A DNA stretch of 36,206 bases, from NCBI RefSeq assembly GCF_003858535.1, contig NZ_RQTJ01000028.1, positions 1 to 36,206 of the forward strand. The letters run 5' to 3'. Positions 1-7,061 of the stretch are shown one piece after another. The notes under the pieces are model-generated. The model was not told the DNA's origin, searched no databases, and worked only from the letters and a program-made list of their open reading frames with translations. The DNA comes from Paenimyroides viscosum (GTDB lineage Bacteria; Bacteroidota; Bacteroidia; Flavobacteriales; Flavobacteriaceae). Position numbers and translations under genes: made by a program. Within the stretch, counting starts at the first letter, position 1. The number at the start of each line of letters is the position of its first letter.

Positions 1-61
1 CAATACAATATACTGATTTTTAATCTTTTGAGCAACTTTTTCTATAATGCACTACGGGTTA
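1..61. repeat. 61-bp terminal inverted repeat, left copy
   Basis: These bases are the exact reverse complement of 36145-36205 at the other end; base 62 breaks the match. The inner part reads CCCGTAGTGCATTATAG on the minus strand. Exact identity over 61 bp at both extremities suggests that the window is a contig ending a short way into a multi-copy element such as an insertion sequence. No transposase is visible, so the element type is not known. Confidence 0.85.
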
Positions 62-84
62 AAGTACTATTTGAAAATTATTAT

Positions 85-366
85 TTATATAATTCGGTAA
101 ATTCTGTTCACTGGTATGGTAACGCCTTTTTTAAGTACCAAATGTTCTGGTGTAACCGCCCAAACGGTTGTGTTTGTTACCAGCTGGTTTGTATCGTCTT
201 CAAAGAAAATTTCAATTTTTACGTGATCGGTATTTCCCATTGCCATTGCTTTTTCCAAATCTTGCTTGCGTTGTAAAATTTCGTGTTTATCGGTTAAAAC
301 ATCAGTTGCAGGGAAAACTAAATCTGCTATATCTTCTTTTTCTATAGGTTTAAATGTTGTAGTCAT
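85..366 (-). CDS. Conserved hypothetical protein, 93 aa
   Basis: I do not recognise a named family. The protein has a charged, probably helical first half (an EILQRKQDLEKAMAMG segment) and a beta-rich second half ending in VTIPVNRIYRI. It has no signal peptide, membrane segment or cysteines, so it should be a small cytoplasmic protein. The ATG at 366 is preferred; an in-frame TTG two codons upstream is possible. A near-consensus -7 box (TATCTTTA, minus strand, 408-415) lies about 40 bp upstream. It is transcribed divergently from leuS, with a 223-bp gap. Function cannot be stated. Confidence 0.7.
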   Translation of the reverse strand: MTTTFKPIEKEDIADLVFPATDVLTDKHEILQRKQDLEKAMAMGNTDHVKIEIFFEDDTNQLVTNTTVWAVTPEHLVLKKGVTIPVNRIYRII

Positions 367-530
367 ATTCAAATGTTTTTAATACTATTTTACGTAATTT
401 ATTTTTGTAAAGATATTTTTTTCTAAAATAAATAAGTTTTTTCTTATTACAATTGTATTTAGGTTTTTTTTTCGATAAAAATTAACTCAGAAACTATATT
501 TAGTTAACAATTGGTTAATATAATAAAAAA

Positions 531-561
531 TTAGTAATCTAAAGAAATTAAAGTAATTTTG
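531..561 (+). promoter_or_regulatory. Putative leuS promoter (Bacteroidota type)
   Basis: TAATTTTG at 554-561 fits the TAnnTTTG -7 element of Bacteroidota primary sigma promoters. TTAG at 531-534, 19 bp further up, is a weak -33 element. The box ends 28 bp before the leuS ATG, leaving a short leader with no room for a riboswitch. The motif is AT-rich and occurs by chance, so this is only suggestive. Confidence 0.45.
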
Positions 562-589
562 TAACTGTTAAAAATCACAGGCTTACAAG

Positions 590-3562
590 ATGAAATACAA
601 TCCAAAAGAAATAGAAGCCAAATGGCAGAAATACTGGAGCGCTAACAATACGTTCAAAGCAAGTAATCAATCAACCAAACCAAAATATTATGTGTTAGAC
701 ATGTTTCCTTATCCGTCTGGTGCGGGCTTACACGTTGGGCATCCGTTGGGTTACATTGCGTCTGATATTTATGCGCGCTACAAACGTCATCAGGGTTTTA
801 ACGTACTGCATCCGCAAGGGTACGATTCTTTTGGTTTGCCGGCAGAACAATATGCAATTCAAACAGGGCAGCATCCTGCGGTTACAACCGAAACAAACAT
901 TAAACGTTACCGCGAACAGTTAGATAAAATTGGTTTTTCGTTCGATTGGAATCGTGAAGTACGTACATCAAACCCAGAATATTATAAACATACACAGCGC
1001 ATTTTTATTCAGTTGTTTAATGCGTGGTACAATAAAAATACCGATAAAGCAGAGAGCATCTGTACATTGATTGATCTTTTTTCGAAAGAAGGAAATGCGA
1101 ATGTAAATGCGGTATCCGATGAAAATATCGACGTTTTTTCTGCTGATCAGTGGAATGCCTTTTCTGCTGATGATCAAGAAAGAATTTTATTAAAATACAG
1201 ATTGACTTATTTGGCTGAAACCGAAGTAAACTGGTGTCCTGCATTAGGAACAGTTTTAGCGAATGATGAAATTGTAAACGGCGTTTCAGAACGTGGCGGT
1301 CATCCGGTGATTCGTAAAAAAATGACCCAATGGAGTATGCGTATTTCTGCTTATGCAGAACGTTTGTTGCAAGGTTTAGATACCATTGATTGGAGCGAAT
1401 CTATCAAAGAAGCACAACGCAATTGGATCGGAAAATCAGTAGGTGCGTCTGTAACTTTTAACGTAAAAGAATCAAACGAAACAATCGAAGTATTCACAAC
1501 GCGTCCTGATACTATTTTCGGTGTTAATTTCATGACATTGGCTCCAGAACACGAATTGGTTGCTGCTATTACAACTGCTGATCAAAAAGCGGCGGTTGAT
1601 GCGTATGTTCAAGCAACTGCAAAACGTTCAGAACGTGAGCGTATGGCAGATGTTAAAACCATTTCGGGTGTGTTTACCGGTGCGTATGCAGAACATCCTT
1701 TTACCAAAGAACCGGTTGCAATCTGGATTGGCGATTATGTTTTGGCAGGCTACGGTACAGGTGCGGTTATGGCGGTTCCATGTGGCGACGAGCGCGATTA
1801 TGCGTTTGCAAAACATTTTGCTGGACAAAACGGAATGCCTGAAATCATTAATATTTTTAATAAGGATATTTCTGAAGAAGCATACACCGAAAAAGCTGGT
1901 TTTGAATTACAGAATTCCGATTTTTTAAACGGAATGGATTACAAGGCAGCGACTAAAAAAGCTATCGACGAATTAGAAAAAATAGAGCAAGGTAAAGCAA
2001 AAGTAAATTACCGTTTGCGCGACGCTGTTTTTTCTCGTCAGCGTTATTGGGGTGAGCCTTTTCCGGTTTATTACGTGAACGGATTGCCTAAAATGATCGA
2101 TCCGAAATATTTACCGATTGAATTACCTGAAGTTGAAAAATATTTACCAACCGAAGACGGTCAGCCACCATTAGGCAACGCAACCAATTGGGCTTGGGAT
2201 ACTAAAAGTAATACTGTTGTTAGTTCGAACGAAGTTGAAAACGAAACTATTTTCCCATTAGAATTAAACACCATGCCGGGTTGGGCAGGTTCATCGTGGT
2301 ATTGGTTGCGATATATGGATGTTGATAATGAAAACGAAATCGCATCGAAAGAAGCTATTGATTACTGGCAGAATGTTGATTTATACATTGGCGGAAGCGA
2401 ACACGCAACCGGACATTTACTGTATTCGCGTTTTTGGAACAAGTTTTTAAAAGATTTTAATATTGTTCCAACTGAAGAACCATTCAAAAAATTGATTAAT
2501 CAGGGAATGATTTTGGGAATGAGTGCTTTTATATATAGATGGGAATATATAGTAGATTCTGAGGATAAAAAGAAAAAAGTTATTTTCTTCAGTAAAAACT
2601 TAATCGATAAAGCAGTTAAAGAAAAAGCATTTATAACAGATTCTAATCAACAATCAAAAGATGTTTTAGAAAGTTTAGTAAAAACACATGGTAGAATTAA
2701 ACAGTCTGAAGCAAATTGGAATAACTTTACTCCAATTCACGTTGATTTAACTTGTATCAATGATATCACTAACGAATTAGACATCGAAAAATTCAAAGTG
2801 CATCCATTATATTCAGATTATAAAGATGCGGAATTCATTTTAGAAGATGGCAAATACATCGTAGGTCGCGAAGTAGAAAAAATGTCGAAATCGAAATACA
2901 ATGTAGTTAATCCAGATGATATTTGTAATGAATATGGTGCGGATACGTTGCGTTTGTACGAAATGTTCTTAGGGCCATTAGAGCAAGCAAAACCATGGAA
3001 TACCGCTGGGATTACAGGGGTGTTTGGTTTCTTGAAAAAACTATGGCGTTTGTATGCAGACGATAACGGATTGATTGTTACCAACGACGAACCATCTGCC
3101 GAAATGTACAAATCGTTACATAAAACCATTAAAAAAGTAACCGAAGATATCGAGAATTTCTCATTCAATACATCGGTTTCTCAATTCATGATCTGTGTAA
3201 ACGAACTGCAACAGCAAAAATGCAACCACCGCGCTATTTTAGAGCCATTGGCAATTGTAATTTCGCCTTATGCACCGCATATTGCAGAAGAATTATGGAA
3301 TATGCTGGGTCATACCGATTCGGTTTCACAACAACCTTTTCCTAAATTCGAAGAGAAATATCTGGTAGAAAGTTCAAAAGAATATCCGGTTTCATTCAAC
3401 GGAAAAATGCGTTTTAAAATTGAACTGCCTTTAGATTTAACCGCAGAACAAATCGAAGAAATTATTATGAACGATGAACGTACACAAGCGCAATTACAAG
3501 GTAAAATACCTAAAAAAGTAATTATCGTTCCTGGTAAAATCATCAATTTGGCTGGGTTTTAG
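590..3562 (+). CDS. leuS: Leucyl-tRNA synthetase
   Basis: Class Ia aminoacyl-tRNA synthetase that charges tRNA-Leu with leucine in the cytoplasm. The HIGH-type motif HVGHPLG begins near residue 48 and the KMSKS loop is at residues 764-768. Between them lie the CP1 editing domain (TTRPDTIFGV and CGDERDYAFA stretches) and the catalytic-core signature GSSWYWLRY. The C-terminus holds the anticodon-binding helical bundle and a small terminal domain. At 990 aa it is longer than the E. coli enzyme (about 860 aa). One insertion near residues 150-205 looks typical of Flavobacteria. A second Lys-rich, more AT-rich stretch near residues 650-715, just before KMSKS, adds further length. It stands alone between a promoter and a strong terminator. 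Confidence 0.97.
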   Translation: MKYNPKEIEAKWQKYWSANNTFKASNQSTKPKYYVLDMFPYPSGAGLHVGHPLGYIASDIYARYKRHQGFNVLHPQGYDSFGLPAEQYAIQTGQHPAVTTETNIKRYREQLDKIGFSFDWNREVRTSNPEYYKHTQRIFIQLFNAWYNKNTDKAESICTLIDLFSKEGNANVNAVSDENIDVFSADQWNAFSADDQERILLKYRLTYLAETEVNWCPALGTVLANDEIVNGVSERGGHPVIRKKMTQWSMRISAYAERLLQGLDTIDWSESIKEAQRNWIGKSVGASVTFNVKESNETIEVFTTRPDTIFGVNFMTLAPEHELVAAITTADQKAAVDAYVQATAKRSERERMADVKTISGVFTGAYAEHPFTKEPVAIWIGDYVLAGYGTGAVMAVPCGDERDYAFAKHFAGQNGMPEIINIFNKDISEEAYTEKAGFELQNSDFLNGMDYKAATKKAIDELEKIEQGKAKVNYRLRDAVFSRQRYWGEPFPVYYVNGLPKMIDPKYLPIELPEVEKYLPTEDGQPPLGNATNWAWDTKSNTVVSSNEVENETIFPLELNTMPGWAGSSWYWLRYMDVDNENEIASKEAIDYWQNVDLYIGGSEHATGHLLYSRFWNKFLKDFNIVPTEEPFKKLINQGMILGMSAFIYRWEYIVDSEDKKKKVIFFSKNLIDKAVKEKAFITDSNQQSKDVLESLVKTHGRIKQSEANWNNFTPIHVDLTCINDITNELDIEKFKVHPLYSDYKDAEFILEDGKYIVGREVEKMSKSKYNVVNPDDICNEYGADTLRLYEMFLGPLEQAKPWNTAGITGVFGFLKKLWRLYADDNGLIVTNDEPSAEMYKSLHKTIKKVTEDIENFSFNTSVSQFMICVNELQQQKCNHRAILEPLAIVISPYAPHIAEELWNMLGHTDSVSQQPFPKFEEKYLVESSKEYPVSFNGKMRFKIELPLDLTAEQIEEIIMNDERTQAQLQGKIPKKVIIVPGKIINLAGF

Positions 3563-3600
3563 TATTATTCCCACCGATGCACAGATTATTTTTTAGATAC

Positions 3601-3635
3601 AAAACCGCTCAATAAACCGAGCGGTTTTCTTTTTG
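3601..3635 (+). terminator. Rho-independent terminator after leuS
   Basis: AAAACCGCTC, an 8-base loop, then GAGCGGTTTT followed by CTTTTT. The perfect 10-bp stem with a T tract lies 40 bp after the leuS stop codon. Confidence 0.9.
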
Positions 3636-3673
3636 GCTTGCTTTTTGTATTGGCAGAAGAAAAATCTAACATT

Positions 3674-4312
3674 ATGAAACACGCACTACTTTTATCAGCA
3701 TTTTTGTTTACACAAATAACATTCGCTCAATCGCAACAAAACGATTTGGCGTTTACCGCAAAAGCAACCGTTTTGCCGGTTTTTAACAGCAACCGTTTAG
3801 GAGCCGAAGTCGGTTTAAGATATTACATAACCGACGCTTTCTCTATCGGGAACAACTATATTTACACAAACGATAAGTTTACACATGGTTTTGGGTACGA
3901 TACCAATAATTCTATTGTGCATTATTTGGGCATCAATGTACCTTTACAGTACGATGTGGTTAACAAAGACAAAGTACAGATTGGAATGGGAATTTCGCCT
4001 GGACTTTCTTTAAGTACGTTGCGCGATAAAAATCAGCTGAAAATAGAGGAACATTATGATGAAGAAACAGGAGTAACAACAGTAGTAAAAACACCTGTTC
4101 GTTTAAACCGTGATGCGTACTTTTCATTAACGCCTAATATTGATTTATCTGTGAAATTGGCAAACATTGATCCTAAAAGTAATACCGCAATATATGTAAC
4201 CGGAAACGCGGGTTATCAGTTTACTTTCGGTAAGGGCGACTTTACAAAACCAAGCGATTTTAGAAACTATATTGTATCTTTAGGTTTTACGATAAAAGGA
4301 GCGTTAGATTAA
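3674..4312 (+). CDS. Exported outer-membrane beta-barrel-like protein, copy 1
   Basis: A 212-aa protein with a clear signal peptide (MKHALLLSAFLFTQITFAQ, cleavage after about residue 19). The rest consists of alternating amphipathic strands with aromatic ends and a C-terminal strand pattern (NYIVSLGFTIKGALD) typical of small outer-membrane barrels. The ATG at 3674 is chosen because the signal peptide begins there; a longer frame from TTG at 3638 adds a non-signal extension that overlaps the terminator region. It is followed 18 bp later by a paralogue with the same length and architecture. Ligand or function is unknown; a porin-like or OmpA/OmpW-style fold is an inference from pattern only. 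Confidence 0.75.
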   Translation: MKHALLLSAFLFTQITFAQSQQNDLAFTAKATVLPVFNSNRLGAEVGLRYYITDAFSIGNNYIYTNDKFTHGFGYDTNNSIVHYLGINVPLQYDVVNKDKVQIGMGISPGLSLSTLRDKNQLKIEEHYDEETGVTTVVKTPVRLNRDAYFSLTPNIDLSVKLANIDPKSNTAIYVTGNAGYQFTFGKGDFTKPSDFRNYIVSLGFTIKGALD

Positions 4313-4330
4313 TTATGAAAATCAAACATT

Positions 4331-4969
4331 ATGAAACAGCTACTACTATTTTTTACTTTTTTGTTTACACAACTAACGTTCGCTCAATCGCAACAAAACG
4401 ATTTGGCTGTAACAATAGGAGCAACAACAATTCCGGCATTCAATAAAAATAAAATTGGTTTAGATATTACGGCAAGATACTATTTTACCGATGCTTTTTC
4501 TGGTGGATTAAGTCTTAATATCGTCAGTCCAAAATACAATCATGGGTTTGGATATGATACCGACCGTACGTTAATCAATATGTACAGTTTTAGTGTTCCG
4601 TTACAATATGATGTTGTTAATACAGAAAAACTAACGTTGAGTTTTGGTTTTTCTAATGGAATTCTTTTAAATATACTGCGTAATCAAAACGATTCTAAAG
4701 AAGTGATACAGTACGATCCCGATACAGGAATGGGCTACAGTACACATGTTCCTCGTAGATTAAAAACCGATTCTTATTACATACTAACACCTTATGCAGA
4801 TGTATCTTATCGTTTGGTGGCGTTAGATGTTAAAGAAACCGCATTTATGTATCTTACTTCTAAAGTAGGTTATCGTAATGTTTTTGGAAACGGTTCGTTT
4901 TCTAAATCGAGCGATTTTTCAAATTATGTTGTATCTTTAGGACTTACATTTAAAGGAATTCTTGATTAA
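4331..4969 (+). CDS. Exported outer-membrane beta-barrel-like protein, copy 2
   Basis: A 212-aa paralogue of the preceding gene, same length and order of motifs: signal peptide MKQLLLFFTFLFTQLTFAQ, then RYYFTDAFS, HGFGYDT, VPLQYDVVN and the terminal NYVVSLGLTFKG. The DNA across the signal-peptide junction is identical in both copies over 29 bp (3722-3750 and 4379-4407), while the middle of the proteins has diverged, so this is a tandem duplication with conserved or converted 5' end. The start of the next gene lies only 2 bp beyond its stop, so it is probably co-transcribed with the genes downstream. Confidence 0.75.
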   Translation: MKQLLLFFTFLFTQLTFAQSQQNDLAVTIGATTIPAFNKNKIGLDITARYYFTDAFSGGLSLNIVSPKYNHGFGYDTDRTLINMYSFSVPLQYDVVNTEKLTLSFGFSNGILLNILRNQNDSKEVIQYDPDTGMGYSTHVPRRLKTDSYYILTPYADVSYRLVALDVKETAFMYLTSKVGYRNVFGNGSFSKSSDFSNYVVSLGLTFKGILD

Positions 4970-4971
4970 TT

Positions 4972-5379
4972 ATGAAAAGTACAAAACCCTTAGTTATTAT
5001 TTTTGTTTCAATAGCAATCTTAATTGTTGTATTAATGGTTGGTTTGCCGGTTTATAACGTTTGGCAACAAGAAATGGCTGGTAAAGCCGAAATGGCTAAA
5101 GCAGAACAAAATCGTAAAATTTTAATTGAAGAAGCTAAAGCGCGTTTAGAAGCCGAAAAATTAAATGCCCAAGCAGAAGTAGAACGTGCAAAAGGTATGG
5201 CAGAAGCTATGCGCTTAGAAAACGGAACTTTGAATTCAACATATAACCAATATTTGTTTATTAGAACTTTAGAAAAGTTGGCTGATAAAGGCGATTTACC
5301 TCAGATTATTTACATGCCGGCAGAAGGTTTGGTACCTGTGTTAGATGTGAGCGAAAAGCACAAAAAAACCAGTAATTAG
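4972..5379 (+). CDS. Membrane-anchored coiled-coil protein resembling the C-terminus of SPFH/band-7 proteins
   Basis: A 135-aa protein. One N-terminal transmembrane helix (about residues 6-27) is followed by an Ala/Glu/Lys-rich coiled coil (about 33-80, with the AEVERAKGMAEAMRLENG run). A short tail follows with YNQYLFIRTLEKLADKGDLPQIIYMPAEGLVPVL. That coiled-coil-to-tail order resembles the end of stomatin/prohibitin-type SPFH proteins, but the SPFH domain itself is absent. It lies between the two barrel genes and a histidine-kinase gene with gaps of 2 and 9 bp, suggesting one operon and perhaps a role in envelope sensing or complex assembly. The resemblance is by eye; function is not established. 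Confidence 0.65.
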   Translation: MKSTKPLVIIFVSIAILIVVLMVGLPVYNVWQQEMAGKAEMAKAEQNRKILIEEAKARLEAEKLNAQAEVERAKGMAEAMRLENGTLNSTYNQYLFIRTLEKLADKGDLPQIIYMPAEGLVPVLDVSEKHKKTSN

Positions 5380-5388
5380 CAACAACTA

Positions 5389-6097
5389 ATGGTTTTTAAA
5401 GACTATGTAATTTTACTGCTAATTGTTGCAGTTTTTTTCTTTTGGTATAAAATACGCCAGTACAAGAAAATGATCGAAGATTATAATAAATCTACCGGTT
5501 ATATGGAACGTAAGTACGAAAATATCGAGCTTGATAATATTGATACCCGTTTAAACCAGCATTTGTTTAAAAATGTATTAAATTCGATACAATCACACGT
5601 TTATCAGTCGTATTATACCATTGAAAAGTTATCGAATGTGTTGGATTATGTTTTATATAAAACCCCCAAACAATTGGTAACACCGCGAGATGAAATCAAT
5701 TTTATAAAGAATTTAATCGAGATTAATAAGATTAAATTAAGTCCGCTTTTTGATTTGCGAACCAAAATTTTGATCGATGAACGCGATCCGTTTTTAGAAC
5801 GAAAAGTGATTGCACCTCTTGTAGCATCGATTTAATTGAAAATGCCTTTAAGCATGCCGATACACAAAGTGAAAATGCCTTTATTTCTATCGTTGTAGAA
5901 CTTAGTAATGGCTATTTTATTCTGTCGGTATCAAACAAAATGTCTAACCAAAACCCATTAAAAAAGGATAGTAGTGGTATTGGTGTTTCTAGCCTTGAGA
6001 AACGATTGAAATATTTATACGAAGATCGATACAAACTGCAAAAAGTATTGTAGATAAGATATATTCGGTATCATTAAAAATTAAATTAGAAGAATAA
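5389..6097 (+). pseudogene. LytS-type sensor histidine kinase interrupted by two frameshifts
   Basis: Reading across three frames gives one complete short sensor kinase of the His_kinase (PF06580) plus HATPase type. Frame A (5389-5835) holds a transmembrane helix (about residues 6-21), a short coiled segment and the phosphoacceptor region RLNQHLFKNVLNSI with His58. It stops after APLVASI. The ATP-binding N box (DLIENAFKHA) and G box (SSGIGVSSLEKRLKYLY) continue in a second frame from about 5826 to 6049. The last residues (VDKIYSVSLKIKLEE) are in a third frame from 6050 to the stop at 6095-6097. Both shifts are equivalent to loss of one base. The final TAA overlaps the ATG of the response regulator (TAATG), the usual coupled arrangement. 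Either the kinase is inactivated or there are two base-calling errors; all neighbouring long genes are intact. Confidence 0.8.
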
Positions 6098-6798
6098 TGT
6101 TGCGTTGTGTTTTGTTAGATGATGAGTTGCTGGCATTGCAATATTTAAAGTTGTTGTGCGAACAAATATCGGGTGTTGAGGTTGTTAAGGTTTATGATAA
6201 TCCCGAAAAATTTATTTTAGAAAAAGACGAGCTAGATTTTGATGTTTGTGTCTCCGATATAGAAATGCCTGTGATCAACGGTTTACAAATTGCCAATTTA
6301 CTATCAAACAAACATCTTATTTTTACAACCGCTTATCGAGATTATGCAGTAGAATCGTACAATCTTGAGGTGATCGATTACATAACAAAACCTGTTCAAA
6401 AAGATCGATTAGAAAAAGCGTTTCGTAAAATTGAGAAGTTAACGAAAGAATCAAAACCCGTATCGGAATACATCACGTTAAATTCCGAAAAAGGTAAAAG
6501 CATCATTAATACAAACGATATTTTTTACATCACTGTTTCTGATGTTGATAGCCGCGATAAGATCATTCATTTTAAAGATGAATCTACCCTTTTAATTAAA
6601 AACAACTCTTTCGAAAAACTGAAAGAAACCTTGCCAAGCCGCAAATTTACTCGAATTAATAAAAGAGAAATTATTGCAATGAATTGTGTGAATTACTATT
6701 CGCACGATGAAATTGTATCTAAAATTTTAATCGACGGTAAACCCAAAACCTTTACAATAGGCATCAATTTCAGAAATGAATTTTTAATGTTGTTGTAA
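6097..6798 (+). CDS. LytTR-family response regulator
   Basis: A 233-aa two-component regulator. The N-terminal receiver domain (about residues 1-115) has acidic residues D8/D9, phosphoacceptor Asp54 in the SDIEMP motif, the conserved TTAY segment and Lys98 in TKPV. The C-terminal LytTR DNA-binding domain (about 130-233) contains the FYITVSD and FTRINKREIIAMNCV segments typical of that fold. The ATG overlaps the stop of the broken kinase gene by one base, so the pair was translationally coupled. With the kinase split, the regulator may be orphaned or driven by another kinase. Targets are unknown; the co-directional barrel genes upstream are candidates. Confidence 0.92.
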   Translation: MLRCVLLDDELLALQYLKLLCEQISGVEVVKVYDNPEKFILEKDELDFDVCVSDIEMPVINGLQIANLLSNKHLIFTTAYRDYAVESYNLEVIDYITKPVQKDRLEKAFRKIEKLTKESKPVSEYITLNSEKGKSIINTNDIFYITVSDVDSRDKIIHFKDESTLLIKNNSFEKLKETLPSRKFTRINKREIIAMNCVNYYSHDEIVSKILIDGKPKTFTIGINFRNEFLMLL

Positions 6799-6821
6799 GA
6801 TCCTAAAAGCTATCAGATCAT

Positions 6822-6890
6822 CGTCAGTTCAAGCTTGTCTAGAACTTAACTTCTCGATACACTCCACTTTGTTCCGTAATCGAAGTGACG
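6822..6890. repeat. REP-like imperfect palindrome
   Basis: CGTCAGTTC at 6822-6830 is answered by GAAGTGACG at 6882-6890 (8 of 9 bases complementary). Inner pairings are AGAA/TTCT and TCGAT/ATCGA. Such GTCAGTTCGA...TCGAACTGAC-type palindromes are dispersed between genes in many Flavobacteria; this copy is degenerate. It lies right after the response-regulator stop and could also act as a transcript end. The remainder of 6799-7061 shows nothing beyond AT-rich DNA. Confidence 0.5.
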
Positions 6891-7061
6891 AGTTTTTAGA
6901 TTATAATTAAGTAAGGTATATTTTCGTACATAACTACTTTACTTAAAATCTTTATTACAACTTTTTTGCGTTTTGTTACATTATCTGCATTTTATTTTAC
7001 AACGTTAACAGCTATTTGTTTAAGGTTTACCATTTTTGTGTAAAATAAATCCCAAAATAAA

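Noticed and set aside
28..276. 82-aa open frame on the plus strand at the left end
   Set aside because: It begins inside the terminal repeat with TTG and runs antisense through the hypothetical gene at 85-366, with an unlikely Cys/Phe/Tyr-rich composition.
3638..3673. Earlier start for the first barrel gene at 3638
   Set aside because: A TTG start directly beside the leuS terminator, adding 12 residues ahead of an evident signal peptide.
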